A stretch of DNA of 64,000 bases from Woeseiaceae bacterium (GCA_030065915.1 JASJCQ010000004.1:248001-312000), one strand, 5' to 3'; positions 1 through 8,693 are shown, counted from the stretch's first letter. Numbers and translations are program-made. Notes: generated by a model from the sequence alone, not told the origin.

Positions 1-1
1 G

Positions 2-640
2 TTCCCGGACTACCTTGCCGACCTGGATCAGCTGGTCGCCGCACTGGGTATCACCGAGCCGGTCAAGCTGATCGGTCACAGCATGGGCGCCAACGTCGCT
101 GGCCTTTACGCGGGCGCCGTGCCTGCGCGCGTCTCGCATTTCATCAATGTCGAAGGTTTCGGACTACCGGAGACGAACCCGGCTGATTCGCCCGCCCGCT
201 ATCGCGACTGGCTGCAACAGTCGCGCGAGACGCCGGCGTTTCGGCCGTACCCGGACTTCGGCGCGCTCGCGCGACACCTTAAGGGCCGGAGCCCGCTGAT
301 GACCGACGAGCGGGCTGAATTCGTGGCTCGACTGTGGGCCAGGGCAACAGGCGACGGCATCGAGCTACGGATGGACCCGAATCACAAGCTGCCGAATCCC
401 ATCCTGTACCGGCGAGCCGAGGCAGAGGCGTGCTGGCGGGCGGTCGAGGCTCGCGTGTTGCTGGTCATCGGCAACAAGAGTCGCTTCGCGAGACGCCTGA
501 AAGCGGACGAGGAATCGGGCGGCGGACAGCGGTTTTTCCCCGATGCCGAGACGTTGGTCGTCGATGGGGCTGGCCACATGATCCACTTCGAGGCCCCGGA
601 GACGTTGGCTTCGGCCATCGACCGATTCATGCGCTTGTAA
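2..640 (+). CDS. Alpha/beta hydrolase, 3' part (cut by window edge)
   Basis: The reading frame is open from base 2, so the track start at 83 is an internal Met and the gene begins outside the window. The visible part contains the nucleophile elbow GHSMG (GxSxG serine hydrolase motif) about 25 residues in, and the C-terminal catalytic His context GAGHMIHFEAP, both hallmarks of the alpha/beta-hydrolase fold. About 212 residues are visible, which fits loss of roughly the first third of a 280-300 aa enzyme carrying the oxyanion loop. Substrate cannot be told from the sequence; esterase, haloalkane-dehalogenase-like or C-C hydrolase activity are all possible. The gene ends 48 bp before the helicase start, and the helicase has its own SOS-type promoter, so the two are probably regulated separately. 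Confidence 0.9.
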   Translation, partial: FPDYLADLDQLVAALGITEPVKLIGHSMGANVAGLYAGAVPARVSHFINVEGFGLPETNPADSPARYRDWLQQSRETPAFRPYPDFGALARHLKGRSPLMTDERAEFVARLWARATGDGIELRMDPNHKLPNPILYRRAEAEACWRAVEARVLLVIGNKSRFARRLKADEESGGGQRFFPDAETLVVDGAGHMIHFEAPETLASAIDRFMRL

Positions 641-650
641 ATTTATCCAG

Positions 651-670
651 TACTGTATACAAATACAGTT
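651..670 (+). promoter_or_regulatory. LexA (SOS) box overlapping the helicase promoter
   Basis: The 16-mer CTGTATACAAATACAG (653-668) matches the gammaproteobacterial LexA consensus CTG-N10-CAG with an AT-rich core, and the flanking TA/TT also fit. It lies 18 bp upstream of the helicase GTG. A possible -10 (TATACA, 656-661) sits inside it with TTGTAA (635-640) 15 bp upstream, so LexA binding would block polymerase. The position suggests direct SOS control of the downstream helicase. Confidence 0.85.
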
Positions 671-687
671 TTTACGCGAGGACCGTC

Positions 688-2736
688 GTGAGCGTCGCGG
701 AGTCGTATCTGGATAAACTGAACGAGGCGCAGCGCAGGGCCGCCGTGTTCGGCGCCGAGTCGCGCGACCCGCTGCTCGTGATTGCCGGGGCCGGGACCGG
801 CAAGACGATGACACTCGCGCACCGCGTCGCCTACCTGATCGACAAGGGTGCGGACCCGGAGCGTATCCTGCTGCTGACCTTCACGCGGCGCGCCGCCGAG
901 GAGATGACGCGCCGCGTCGAAGCCATCGTTCGAGAGTCCAGGCCGGGACAGCGCTGCGAACTTCCCTGGGCCGGCACGTTTCACTCCGTCGCTAACCGGC
1001 TGCTGCGACGGTTTGCGCCCAATCTCGGTCTGGATCCCGGCTTTTCGGTCCTGGACCAGGGCGACGCCGCGGACCTGATGGATGTCGTTCGCCACGAGCT
1101 GGCGTTGTCTTCGACGAGTCGACGATTTCCCGGCAAGGCCGCGTGCCTCGCGATGTATTCGCGCTGCATGAATACGATTCAACCGCTGGAAGTCGTCATT
1201 CGCGACAGCTTCCCCTGGTGCGTCGACTGGCCGCAGGAACTCGCGACGCTGTTTCGTGCCTATGTCGAGCGGAAGCAGACCAGCCAGTCGCTGGACTACG
1301 ATGACTTGCTGACTTACTGGAGCCACCTCGTGGCGGATGCCGGTTTCGCCACCGAGATCGGAGACTGGTTCGATTTCATTCTCGTCGACGAGTACCAGGA
1401 TACGAACGTCGTACAGGCAAACATCATTCGCGCGATGAAGCCCGGTGGCCTGGGCGTCACGGTGGTCGGTGACGATGCCCAGTCCATCTACTCTTTCCGC
1501 GCTGCGACGGTCGACAACATCCTCGAGTTTCCGGACCTGTGTTCGCCACGCGCCGAGGTCGTCACCCTCGAGCAGAACTACCGTTCCAGCCAGCCGATTT
1601 TAGACAGCGCCAACCTGCTGATCGCCGACAGCGAAAGACAGTTCGGCAAAAGGTTGTTCTCGAACAAGCCCGGCAGCGCCCGGCCGAGGTACGTCACCGT
1701 CGAGGACGCCGATGCCGAGGCGGACTGCGTCGTCGACGGCGTTCTCAAGAATCGTGAAGCCGGCCTGTTGCTGATGGACCAGGCTGTCCTGTTTCGAAAC
1801 TCTCATCACAGCGATCGTCTCGAGGTGGAGTTGGTCAGGCGCAACATCCCGTACGTCAAGTATGGCGGGCTGAAATTCCTGGAAGCGGCTCATGTGAAGG
1901 ATGTGATTTCGATCCTCAAGTGGGCGGACAATCCAAAGAACGAGGTCGCAGCCTTTCGCGTGCTGAAACTGCTGCAGGGCATGGGGCCGCGCTACGCAGC
2001 TCGCTGCTATGCGCATCTTCAGTCGGAAAGTTTCGACATGACGGCCCTGCGGGCATTCACGCCGCCGCCGGCCTGTCGCGACGAGTGGCTGCCGTTTTGT
2101 TCGCTGATGGAGCAACTGGCAGACAGCAAGCCGGAAGTTGCCTGGCAGTCCCAGTTCGCGCCGTTATCGACCTGGTACCGGCCGCAGCTCGAGCGCTTGT
2201 ACGAGTCGGCCGAGACGAGGCTGGCGGATGTGGAACAACTCGAACAGATATCGGCGCGTTACGCGACGCGAGAACGGTTCCTGACGGAGCTGACGCTTGA
2301 CCCGCCGTCGTCGTCCGGCGACCAGTCCGGTGCGCCAATGATCGATGAGGACTACCTGATCCTCTCGACAGTGCATTCGGCCAAGGGCCAGGAATGGGAG
2401 GCAGTCTTCGTATTGAACGTGACGGACGGCAACTTCCCGTCCGAGTTCGCAACCGGTGACCCGGCGGCCATCGACGAGGAACGACGGTTGCTCTACGTGG
2501 CGATGACGCGGGCAAAACAGTCGCTGTCTTTGTTATCGCCACTGAAATTCTTTGTCACGCAGCAGCACCGTCACGGCGATCGCCACGTGTACGGCGCTCG
2601 CAGCCGGTTTATGACCGATCGACTGATATCGAGCTTCGATGAGTGTTACTTCGGCGATTCGGAACGGCCTCGATCGCTCAAGCCGAGGACGGATCGGAAG
2701 ATCGACGTACAGGGCGCACTCAAACAGATGTGGTGA
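688..2736 (+). CDS. UvrD/Rep-family superfamily 1A DNA helicase, SOS-regulated
   Basis: ATP-dependent 3'-5' DNA helicase of the UvrD/Rep/PcrA group, expected to act in repair or replication-fork maintenance. I start it at GTG 688 (682 aa) because the upstream part of the 800-aa track ORF overlaps the hydrolase and has no helicase similarity, while the family N-terminus (LNEAQRRAA, Q-motif) begins right after this GTG. Motifs in order: Walker A GAGTGKT near residue 32, motif Ia TFTRRAAEEM, Walker B DEYQDTN near 235, motif III GDDAQSIYSFR near 262, motif IV QNYRSS near 296, motif V VHSAKGQEWE near 563, motif VI LLYVAMTRAK near 605. It is shorter than UvrD or Rep (about 670-720 aa) and lacks a long C-terminal tail. 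The LexA box just upstream implies DNA-damage induction, as for E. coli uvrD. I leave the symbol blank because paralogues exist. Confidence 0.93.
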   Translation: MSVAESYLDKLNEAQRRAAVFGAESRDPLLVIAGAGTGKTMTLAHRVAYLIDKGADPERILLLTFTRRAAEEMTRRVEAIVRESRPGQRCELPWAGTFHSVANRLLRRFAPNLGLDPGFSVLDQGDAADLMDVVRHELALSSTSRRFPGKAACLAMYSRCMNTIQPLEVVIRDSFPWCVDWPQELATLFRAYVERKQTSQSLDYDDLLTYWSHLVADAGFATEIGDWFDFILVDEYQDTNVVQANIIRAMKPGGLGVTVVGDDAQSIYSFRAATVDNILEFPDLCSPRAEVVTLEQNYRSSQPILDSANLLIADSERQFGKRLFSNKPGSARPRYVTVEDADAEADCVVDGVLKNREAGLLLMDQAVLFRNSHHSDRLEVELVRRNIPYVKYGGLKFLEAAHVKDVISILKWADNPKNEVAAFRVLKLLQGMGPRYAARCYAHLQSESFDMTALRAFTPPPACRDEWLPFCSLMEQLADSKPEVAWQSQFAPLSTWYRPQLERLYESAETRLADVEQLEQISARYATRERFLTELTLDPPSSSGDQSGAPMIDEDYLILSTVHSAKGQEWEAVFVLNVTDGNFPSEFATGDPAAIDEERRLLYVAMTRAKQSLSLLSPLKFFVTQQHRHGDRHVYGARSRFMTDRLISSFDECYFGDSERPRSLKPRTDRKIDVQGALKQMW

Positions 2737-2744
2737 ATAAAAAA

Positions 2745-2766
2745 GGGCGGTGGAAGCCCACCGCCC
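2745..2766 (-). terminator. Perfect 9-bp hairpin with A-tract, possible minus-strand terminator
   Basis: GGGCGGTGG-AAGC-CCACCGCCC forms a perfect 9-bp GC-rich stem with a 4-nt loop, 8 bp after the helicase stop. The A-run (AATAAAAAA) lies on the 5' side, so a U-tract would follow it only on the minus strand; on the plus strand no T-run follows. It may end helicase mRNA by structure alone or stop antisense transcripts; no minus-strand gene obviously uses it. Confidence 0.5.
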
Positions 2767-2955
2767 AATCCACGAAACAAACAGCATAAGGGAAGTTCAG
2801 TTTGTTACGTCAACGCGCTTCGAGTACCGGTTTCCGCGCGCGTCTCTCCTTTCGCTTTGAAAGATCACGGCTTTTTCGGTAATCGTTGACTATTTGATGC
2901 GTGAGCGGGCAGATTGGTTGCAATCAAAAAGGAATAAGTTCTTAAGCGTTCAAGC

Positions 2956-2975
2956 ATGACCGGTCGTCCGGTCAT
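2956..2975. promoter_or_regulatory. Perfect 20-bp operator-like palindrome before the aldolase gene
   Basis: ATGACCGG-TCGT-CCGGTCAT is a perfect inverted repeat with 8-bp arms and a 4-bp spacer, ending 15 bp before the ATG at 2991 and just upstream of the ribosome-binding site GGGAG. The size and symmetry resemble TetR-family operators. No regulator gene is adjacent, so the binding protein is unknown. It could alternatively form an mRNA hairpin near the ribosome site. Confidence 0.5.
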
Positions 2976-2990
2976 AGCGGGAGATTCAAA

Positions 2991-3728
2991 ATGACTACGA
3001 GTGATGAAGAGCGCCAACTGCGAGTCGATCTCGCGGCATGTTATCGCCTGATTGCGATGTTTGGATGGGATGACCTCGTCTTTACGCATGTCTCTGCGCG
3101 CATTCCGGGTAGCGACGAGCACTTCCTGATCAATGCCTACGGCATGATGTTCGAAGAGATTACTGCGAGCAGCCTGATTCGAGTCGATGCCGAGGGCAAC
3201 AAGGTGTCCGAGTCCGACTTTCCGGTCAACCCGGCCGGATTTGTCATTCACAGCGCCGTCCACGCGGCCCGCCCCGATGTCGCCTGCGTGCTGCACACGC
3301 ACACGAAGGCGGGCGTCGCCGTCTCGGCGCAGAAAGACGGCTTATTGCCGTTGTCGCAGACCTCGCTGTTTCCCTACGCGTCGCTCGGTTACCACGATTA
3401 CGAGGGCGTAGCGCTCAACGACGATGAGAAACCGCGCCTCGTCGCCGACCTCGGGTCGAAGACCTGTCTTATCTTGAGGAATCACGGTTTGCTCACGGTC
3501 GGACCGACGATCGCCGACGCGTTCCTGATGATGTACGTGCTGGAGACTGCCTGCCAGATTCAGCTGATGGCGCAGTCCACGGGCAACGAACTGGTGCAGG
3601 TACCGTCGCCTATCGTCGCCGGTATACAGGCACAGGCCGAAGAGGTGACCAAGGGTCTCGGCGGACAGCTCGTCTGGCCGGGGCTGCTCAGGAAACTGGA
3701 CCGGCGAGATCCTTCTTACCGCGATTGA
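2991..3728 (+). CDS. Class II aldolase/adducin family protein
   Basis: A 245-aa cytoplasmic protein of the class II aldolase/adducin fold (L-fuculose-1-phosphate aldolase, L-ribulose-5-phosphate 4-epimerase relatives). The Zn-binding His pair is in VLHTHTK and the third His in ILRNHGLL, as expected for the family. The N-terminal region (LAACYRLIAMFGWDDLVFTHVSARI) is the typical start of the adducin-like group. The ATG is supported by GGGAG seven bases upstream. The substrate is unknown; similar stand-alone members in proteobacteria are usually left as class II aldolase/adducin family. The gene is monocistronic, with an operator-like palindrome upstream and ilvA convergent 18 bp downstream. 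Confidence 0.9.
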   Translation: MTTSDEERQLRVDLAACYRLIAMFGWDDLVFTHVSARIPGSDEHFLINAYGMMFEEITASSLIRVDAEGNKVSESDFPVNPAGFVIHSAVHAARPDVACVLHTHTKAGVAVSAQKDGLLPLSQTSLFPYASLGYHDYEGVALNDDEKPRLVADLGSKTCLILRNHGLLTVGPTIADAFLMMYVLETACQIQLMAQSTGNELVQVPSPIVAGIQAQAEEVTKGLGGQLVWPGLLRKLDRRDPSYRD

Positions 3729-3746
3729 ACGCTATCTCAATGGGCA

Positions 3747-5264
3747 CTATCTCAGGAAGATCGCGTAGGCCGGATTCTCGGTTTCTTCCCAATGGGGATA
3801 GCCCAGTCGCTCAAGGTGGGCTTCGAGCTCGTCCATGTCGTCTTCGGGCACGTCGATGCCAGCGAGTACGCGCCCGTAGTCGGAACCGTGATTGCGGTAG
3901 TGGAACAGGGTGATGTTCCAATCTGAGCCAACGGCTGCGAGGAAATCCAGCAGTGCCCCCGGCCGCTCCGGAAACTCGAAACGATAGAGCCGCTCGTTCT
4001 CGACGTCGGCCTGTCGCCCGCCAACCATGTGCCGCACGTGCAACTTGGCCAGCTCGTTGTCGCTCATGTCTTTCGCCCGGTAGCCGGCGTCGGCGAGCTG
4101 CTTGAGAATATCGCGGCGTTCGCTGACGCCTTGCCTCAGCTCGACGCCGGCGAAAATGTGCGCCTGGGCGGAATCGCCGTACCGGTAATTGAATTCAGTG
4201 ATGCTTCGCTTGCCCAGTGACTCACAGAACTTCTTGAAGCTGCCCGGTTCCTCGGGAATCTCCACGGCGATCAGCATCTCCTTTTCTTCGCCGACCGCGG
4301 CGCGCTCGACAATGTGCCTCAAGCGATCGAAATTGACGTTTGCTCCGCAGCTGATCGTGACGAATTGCCTGCCCTTGATGCCGTTCTCCGCAACGTACTT
4401 CTTCAGGCCCGCGACCGCGAGTCCGCCTGCCGGCTCGACGATCGAACGGGTGTCCTCGAAGATATCCTGGATACCCGCGCATATCTGGTCCGTATCGACC
4501 GTCAGGAACTCATCGACATAGGCTTGGCACAGTCGGAATGTCTCGTCACCGACTCTCTTGACGGCCACGCCGTCGGCGAAGATGCCTACGTGCGATAGCG
4601 TGACCGGAGCGCCCGCCGCGATCGACTCACGCATCGCCGCGGAGTCTTCCGGTTCGACGCCAATGATCCTGATACCCGGCTCGACCGATTTGATGTAGGC
4701 TGCGATGCCGGCTATCAATCCGCCGCCCCCGATCGGGACGAAGATGGCATCGACGGGTCCGTCCAGCTGCTTCAGTATCTCGGCGCCGATCGTGCCTTGC
4801 CCGGCGATGACGAAGGGATCATCGAAGGGGTGTATGAAGGTATATCTTTCCGACGCTTCCAGCGCTCGCGCATACTGTTGTGCCTCGTCGTAATTGTCGC
4901 CGTGCAAGACGACCACTCCCCCCAGTGCCCTGACCGCTTCCACCTTGATGCTGGGTGTCGTTACCGGCATCACGATGACCGCTCTCACACCACGCTCCCG
5001 CGCCGCCAACGCGACGCCCTGGGCGTGATTGCCCGCCGAACTACAGATCACGCCCTTCCCGAGTTCGTCCTCTTTTAGGGACGCGATCTTGTTGTAGGCG
5101 CCGCGCAGCTTGAACGAGAAAACGCTCTGCAAATCTTCGCGCTTCATCAGCACCCGGTTGTCCAGGCGAGCGGACAGCCGCTCGGCCGTTTCAAGCGGCG
5201 TTTCGATAGCGACGTCATAGACGCGAGCGTCTTCCGTCAGCGTTTTGTAGTCGGCATGCTGCAT
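3747..5264 (-). CDS. ilvA: Threonine ammonia-lyase, biosynthetic
   Basis: PLP-dependent threonine deaminase converting L-threonine to 2-oxobutanoate, the first committed step of isoleucine synthesis. I choose the ATG at 5264 (505 aa) because it places the conserved segment VYDVAIETPL where other IlvA proteins have it; ATG 5312 or 5315 would add 16-17 residues with no clear ribosome site. PLP-lysine lies in SFKLRGAYNK (about K52), the phosphate-binding loop is GGGGLIAG, and SSAGNHAQG contacts the substrate. The C-terminal third carries two ACT-like regulatory domains (EIPEEPGSFKKF and EFPERPGALLDF), the usual site of isoleucine feedback inhibition. No other ilv gene is in the window. A second, ACT-less family member lies at 32547-33533. 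Confidence 0.95.
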   Translation of the reverse strand: MQHADYKTLTEDARVYDVAIETPLETAERLSARLDNRVLMKREDLQSVFSFKLRGAYNKIASLKEDELGKGVICSSAGNHAQGVALAARERGVRAVIVMPVTTPSIKVEAVRALGGVVVLHGDNYDEAQQYARALEASERYTFIHPFDDPFVIAGQGTIGAEILKQLDGPVDAIFVPIGGGGLIAGIAAYIKSVEPGIRIIGVEPEDSAAMRESIAAGAPVTLSHVGIFADGVAVKRVGDETFRLCQAYVDEFLTVDTDQICAGIQDIFEDTRSIVEPAGGLAVAGLKKYVAENGIKGRQFVTISCGANVNFDRLRHIVERAAVGEEKEMLIAVEIPEEPGSFKKFCESLGKRSITEFNYRYGDSAQAHIFAGVELRQGVSERRDILKQLADAGYRAKDMSDNELAKLHVRHMVGGRQADVENERLYRFEFPERPGALLDFLAAVGSDWNITLFHYRNHGSDYGRVLAGIDVPEDDMDELEAHLERLGYPHWEETENPAYAIFLR

Positions 5265-5418
5265 CCTGATCGCGGTTATCGCACAGCGGTCGGTTGCTCG
5301 CAAAAGTTTCATCATGAACAAGACGGGCTGCCGTCGCCCACCAGTCCCGAATCTGATTGCAGAACCGGGAGCCAGTGGTACAGTGGACGGGGGGATCAGG
5401 CACTGGTTGAGGCCAGCC

Positions 5419-6759
5419 GTGAGCAAGCTACTGATAAAGAACGCCCGACTAATCAACGAGGGCGAGATTCGTGACGGCGACCTGCTGGTCAACGGGGAGC
5501 GCATCGAGAAAATCGCGGCGGAGATCCCTGCTGACGATTCGATGCAGGTCATCGACGCCGGGGGCAAATACCTGATGCCCGGGATGATCGACGACCAGGT
5601 TCACTTCCGCGAGCCGGGCCTGACGAACAAGGGCGATCTCGCGACAGAATCGGCGGCCGCGGCGGCCGGTGGTATCACCAGTTTCTTTGACATGCCCAAC
5701 GTCAACCCGCAGACAACGACTCGAGAGGCGCTGGCTGCCAAGCACGAGCTGGCCAAGGGTCGCTGCACGTCGAACTACGGTTTCTATTTCGGTGCGACGA
5801 ACCGAAATATCGAAGAGGTCAAAGCGCTCAAGGTCAACGACGGCTGCGGCATCAAGATCTTCATGGGCGCATCGACCGGGGACATGCTGGTCGACAACGA
5901 GGAGACGCTCGACGCCGTGTTCAAACACGCGCCGATCATCGCCGTGACCCACTGCGAGCACACGCCGACGATTCGTGACAACGAGGCATTAGCCAAGATG
6001 CAGTTCGGCGACAACGTGCCGATGTCGGAGCATCCGAAGATCCGGTCGGCCAATGCCTGCCTGCTGAGCTCGAGCAAGGCGATAGAACTGGCGCGACGGC
6101 ATGACGCGCTTCTGCAGATATTGCACCTGACGACCGCGGTGGAGATGGGCCTCTTTTCGAAGGCGCACCGCACGGAGAAGCGCATCACGGCCGAGGTCTG
6201 TGTCCATCACCTCTGGTTCGACGAGACCCACTACGATGCGCTCGGCACCAAGATCAAATGCAACCCCGCGATCAAGACCACGAAAGACAGGGATGCGCTG
6301 CGACAGGCGATCGTGGACGGACGACTGGACATCATCGCGACGGATCATGCACCGCACACGGCCGCAGAGAAAGCGCGCAGCTATTTCAAGGCGCCGGCCG
6401 GATTGCCTCTGGTACAACATGCCGTTCTTTCGCTGTTCGACCTGGCAGACCAGGGTGTGTTGACGCCGGAGCTGCTGGTCGACCGGGCCTGTCACGCGGC
6501 GGTCGACATCTTCGGCGTCGAAGAGCGCGGTTATCTGCGTGAGGGTTATTACGCCGATCTTGTCATCGTCGACCCGAACCGCCCGTACCGGGTCCAGAAG
6601 AGCAATCTGCTCGCGAAGTGTCACTGGTCACCTTTCGAGAATCACGAGTTTTCGGCGACCATCGACACCACTATCGTCAACGGCCAGATCGTCTACGCCG
6701 ACGGTGAGTTGACCGGAGCCATCCCCGGTCAGCGCCTGCAATTCTCGCGCGCACGCTAG
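5419..6759 (+). CDS. pyrC: Dihydroorotase, class I amidohydrolase type
   Basis: Likely dihydroorotase, cyclising carbamoyl-aspartate to dihydroorotate in pyrimidine synthesis. I start at GTG 5419 (446 aa), preceded by TGAGG; the track ORF start at 5314 overlaps the divergent ilvA upstream region and lacks similarity. Seen: the metal motif IDDQVHFREPG near residue 58, GITSFFDMPN, the probable carboxylated lysine in GIKIFMGAS, His ligands in THCEHT and LHLTT, and the catalytic Asp in IATDHAPHT. The usual first His of the HxH motif is Gln here (DQVHFR), a variation I also associate with Bacteroidetes-type dihydroorotases. Allantoinase or hydantoinase are alternatives, but KCNPAIKT and HAPHT favour dihydroorotase. 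It stands alone, divergent from ilvA. Confidence 0.85.
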   Translation: MSKLLIKNARLINEGEIRDGDLLVNGERIEKIAAEIPADDSMQVIDAGGKYLMPGMIDDQVHFREPGLTNKGDLATESAAAAAGGITSFFDMPNVNPQTTTREALAAKHELAKGRCTSNYGFYFGATNRNIEEVKALKVNDGCGIKIFMGASTGDMLVDNEETLDAVFKHAPIIAVTHCEHTPTIRDNEALAKMQFGDNVPMSEHPKIRSANACLLSSSKAIELARRHDALLQILHLTTAVEMGLFSKAHRTEKRITAEVCVHHLWFDETHYDALGTKIKCNPAIKTTKDRDALRQAIVDGRLDIIATDHAPHTAAEKARSYFKAPAGLPLVQHAVLSLFDLADQGVLTPELLVDRACHAAVDIFGVEERGYLREGYYADLVIVDPNRPYRVQKSNLLAKCHWSPFENHEFSATIDTTIVNGQIVYADGELTGAIPGQRLQFSRAR

Positions 6760-6769
6760 GCAGATATCC

Positions 6770-6812
6770 ACATCGCATAAGGGGTTTACTTTGAATGCGA
6801 TGTAGTTATGCT
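6770..6812 (+). promoter_or_regulatory. Candidate promoter overlapped by inverted repeat, upstream of the oxidoreductase operon
   Basis: ACATCGCAT (6770-6778) and ATGCGATGT (6795-6803) are perfect 9-bp inverted arms separated by 16 bp. A possible sigma-70 promoter, TTTACT (6785-6790) and TATGCT (6807-6812) with 16-bp spacing, is arranged so that one arm precedes the -35 and the other lies in the spacer. This is a standard repressor layout. The operon ATG is at 6878. The promoter call is weak (4 of 6 matches per box); the repeat itself is certain. Confidence 0.45.
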
Positions 6813-6877
6813 TCAGCCATTGATTGTTATCGGGATGTTTATCCGCGCCGCGGGGGTAGCTTGGGCGCGATAGATAC

Positions 6878-8683
6878 ATGAAGCCGACCGACACTTCCAA
6901 TCCAGACTACTTCCACAAAGTCGTCGACTGTCAGTGGGCCTGCCCCGCACACACCGACGTACCGCTATACATTCGTCTCATCGCGCAGGGCAAATTCGGA
7001 GAGGCATACCTCGAGAACCGCAAGTCGAATGTGTTTCCTGCCATTCTGGGCCGCGTCTGTGACCGCCCGTGCGAACCCGCCTGCCGTCGCGGTCGGGTAG
7101 AGGAAAAACCGGTCGCCATCTGTCGGCTGAAACGCGTCGCTGCTGACAACCGCGGCGACATCAGCGAACACCTGCCGAAGCCACCCGTCGCCGAGAATGG
7201 CAAGAAGATCGCGCTCATCGGTTGCGGGTGTGCGTCACTGGCCGTCGCCAACGATCTTCGACCGATGGGCTACAGCGTGACCATCTTCGAGGCGCTGCCT
7301 GCGACGGGTGGCCTGATGCGAACCAATATTCCTCGCTTCCGTTTGCCGCCGGAGGTCCTCGATGAGGAGATCCAGACCATCCTCGACACCGGGGTCGACC
7401 TGAAGCTTAACCACCCGATCGAGAGCATGAAGGCGCTGCTCGACTCGAAGGAATTCGACGCCGTGTTTGTCGGTACCGGTGCGCCGCGCGGCAAGAATCT
7501 CGAGATCCCGGGTCGTTACGACAGCGACCGAATTCATATCGGTATCGAATGGCTGGAGTCGGTCGCGTTCGAACACATCGAAACGATTGGCGAACGCGTC
7601 CTGATCATCGGCGTTGGCAATACGGCGATGGACTGCTGCCGGACCTCGCTGCGCCTGGGCGCAAAGGACGTCAAGGTCATGGCGAGGAAGCCCCGCGGCT
7701 TCTTCAAGGCGTCCGACTGGGAGCTCGAAGATGCCGAGGAAGAAAACGTCGAGATTCTCGTCAATCACTCACCCAAGTCCTTCGTTATCGAGGACGGCAA
7801 GCTGACCGGCATGACCTTCGAACTGATGGAGTACCAGGTCGATGACAACGGCAGGATAGACCGCGGAACCGTCGTCGGCGAGACCGTCATTCCCTGCGAC
7901 GACGTTATCCTGGCGATCGGCCAGGACAACGCCTTCCCGTGGATCGAGCGTGACATTGGCATCGAGTTCGACCAATGGGACTGCCCGGTCGTCGATGAGA
8001 AGACGATGATGTGCGGTCGAGACGGCGTCTTCTTCGGCGGCGACGCCGCGTTCGGGCCCAAAAACATCATCTGGGCGGTGGCACACGGCCACGAGGCGGC
8101 TATCTCCATCCACCGGTACTGCCAGGGTCTCGACATCGAGGACCGACCGCCGCGCGGCGTGACGTTGAGCAGCCAGAAGATGGGCATGCACGAGTGGAGC
8201 TACTCCAACTATTACGAGGGTGCCGAGCGGCGCATCATGCCGCACGTCGACTTGAAGGAACGATTCAAGAATCTCGATATCGAAGTCGAACTCGGCTTCA
8301 CCGCCGAACAGGTCGCCAAGGAAGTCGAGCGCTGCCTGAACTGCGACATCCAGACCGTGTTTACCGACAAGCTGTGTATCGAATGCGACGCGTGCCTCGA
8401 CGTCTGCCCGGTGGACTGCCTGACGATCACCGAGAATGGCGAGGAGGCCGACCTGCGCACCCGCCTCCGGGCGCCGGCACCGAACCACGAGCAGGCCCTG
8501 TACGTGTCCGGCGAGTTGCCGCACACGAGGCGCGTCATGGTCAAAGACGAGGACCTGTGCGTGCACTGCGGCCTGTGCGCCGAGCGTTGCCCGACGGGCG
8601 CGTGGGACATGCAGCGTTCAGCGATACGATTGCCCTATGCGTCTGATGAAAGCGAGTCGGCCGCGACCGATACCGCTGCGTGA
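6878..8683 (+). CDS. GltD-like FAD/NAD(P) oxidoreductase with ferredoxin domains, partner of 2-oxoacid oxidoreductase
   Basis: A 601-aa cytoplasmic electron-transfer flavoprotein. The N-terminus has the GltD-type cysteine cluster (CQWACPAH; CDRPCEPACRR) expected to bind [4Fe-4S]. An FAD Rossmann motif follows (LIGCGCASLAVA, about residue 113), then a second NAD(P) Rossmann motif (LIIGVGNTAMD, about 245), and GGDAAFGPKNIIWAVAHG for FAD closure. The C-terminus carries two 4Fe-4S ferredoxin motifs (CIECDACLDVCPVDC and CVHCGLCAERCP). It precedes the alpha and beta genes of a 2-oxoacid:ferredoxin oxidoreductase by only 10 bp, so I infer it passes electrons between that enzyme and NAD(P)H. The FAD glycine motif reads GCGCAS rather than GxGPAG. 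No strong ribosome site is seen before the ATG. Confidence 0.9.
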   Translation: MKPTDTSNPDYFHKVVDCQWACPAHTDVPLYIRLIAQGKFGEAYLENRKSNVFPAILGRVCDRPCEPACRRGRVEEKPVAICRLKRVAADNRGDISEHLPKPPVAENGKKIALIGCGCASLAVANDLRPMGYSVTIFEALPATGGLMRTNIPRFRLPPEVLDEEIQTILDTGVDLKLNHPIESMKALLDSKEFDAVFVGTGAPRGKNLEIPGRYDSDRIHIGIEWLESVAFEHIETIGERVLIIGVGNTAMDCCRTSLRLGAKDVKVMARKPRGFFKASDWELEDAEEENVEILVNHSPKSFVIEDGKLTGMTFELMEYQVDDNGRIDRGTVVGETVIPCDDVILAIGQDNAFPWIERDIGIEFDQWDCPVVDEKTMMCGRDGVFFGGDAAFGPKNIIWAVAHGHEAAISIHRYCQGLDIEDRPPRGVTLSSQKMGMHEWSYSNYYEGAERRIMPHVDLKERFKNLDIEVELGFTAEQVAKEVERCLNCDIQTVFTDKLCIECDACLDVCPVDCLTITENGEEADLRTRLRAPAPNHEQALYVSGELPHTRRVMVKDEDLCVHCGLCAERCPTGAWDMQRSAIRLPYASDESESAATDTAA

Positions 8684-8693
8684 CGAGGAAGCC

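Noticed and set aside
334-687. N-terminal extension of the helicase ORF
   Set aside because: It overlaps the hydrolase gene in another frame, is Arg/Gly-rich shadow sequence, and the LexA box and GTG 688 mark the true start.
769-1326. Minus-strand ORFs within the helicase gene
   Set aside because: Shadow frames of a conserved helicase with no independent motifs.
5265-5567. N-terminal extension of IlvA to 606 aa
   Set aside because: It overlaps the start of the divergent pyrC gene and adds sequence absent from IlvA proteins.
8436-8693. Long start of the gamma-alpha subunit ORF inside the flavoprotein gene
   Set aside because: The extra residues are shadow sequence; GTG 8694 with GAGGA upstream begins exactly at the gamma domain.
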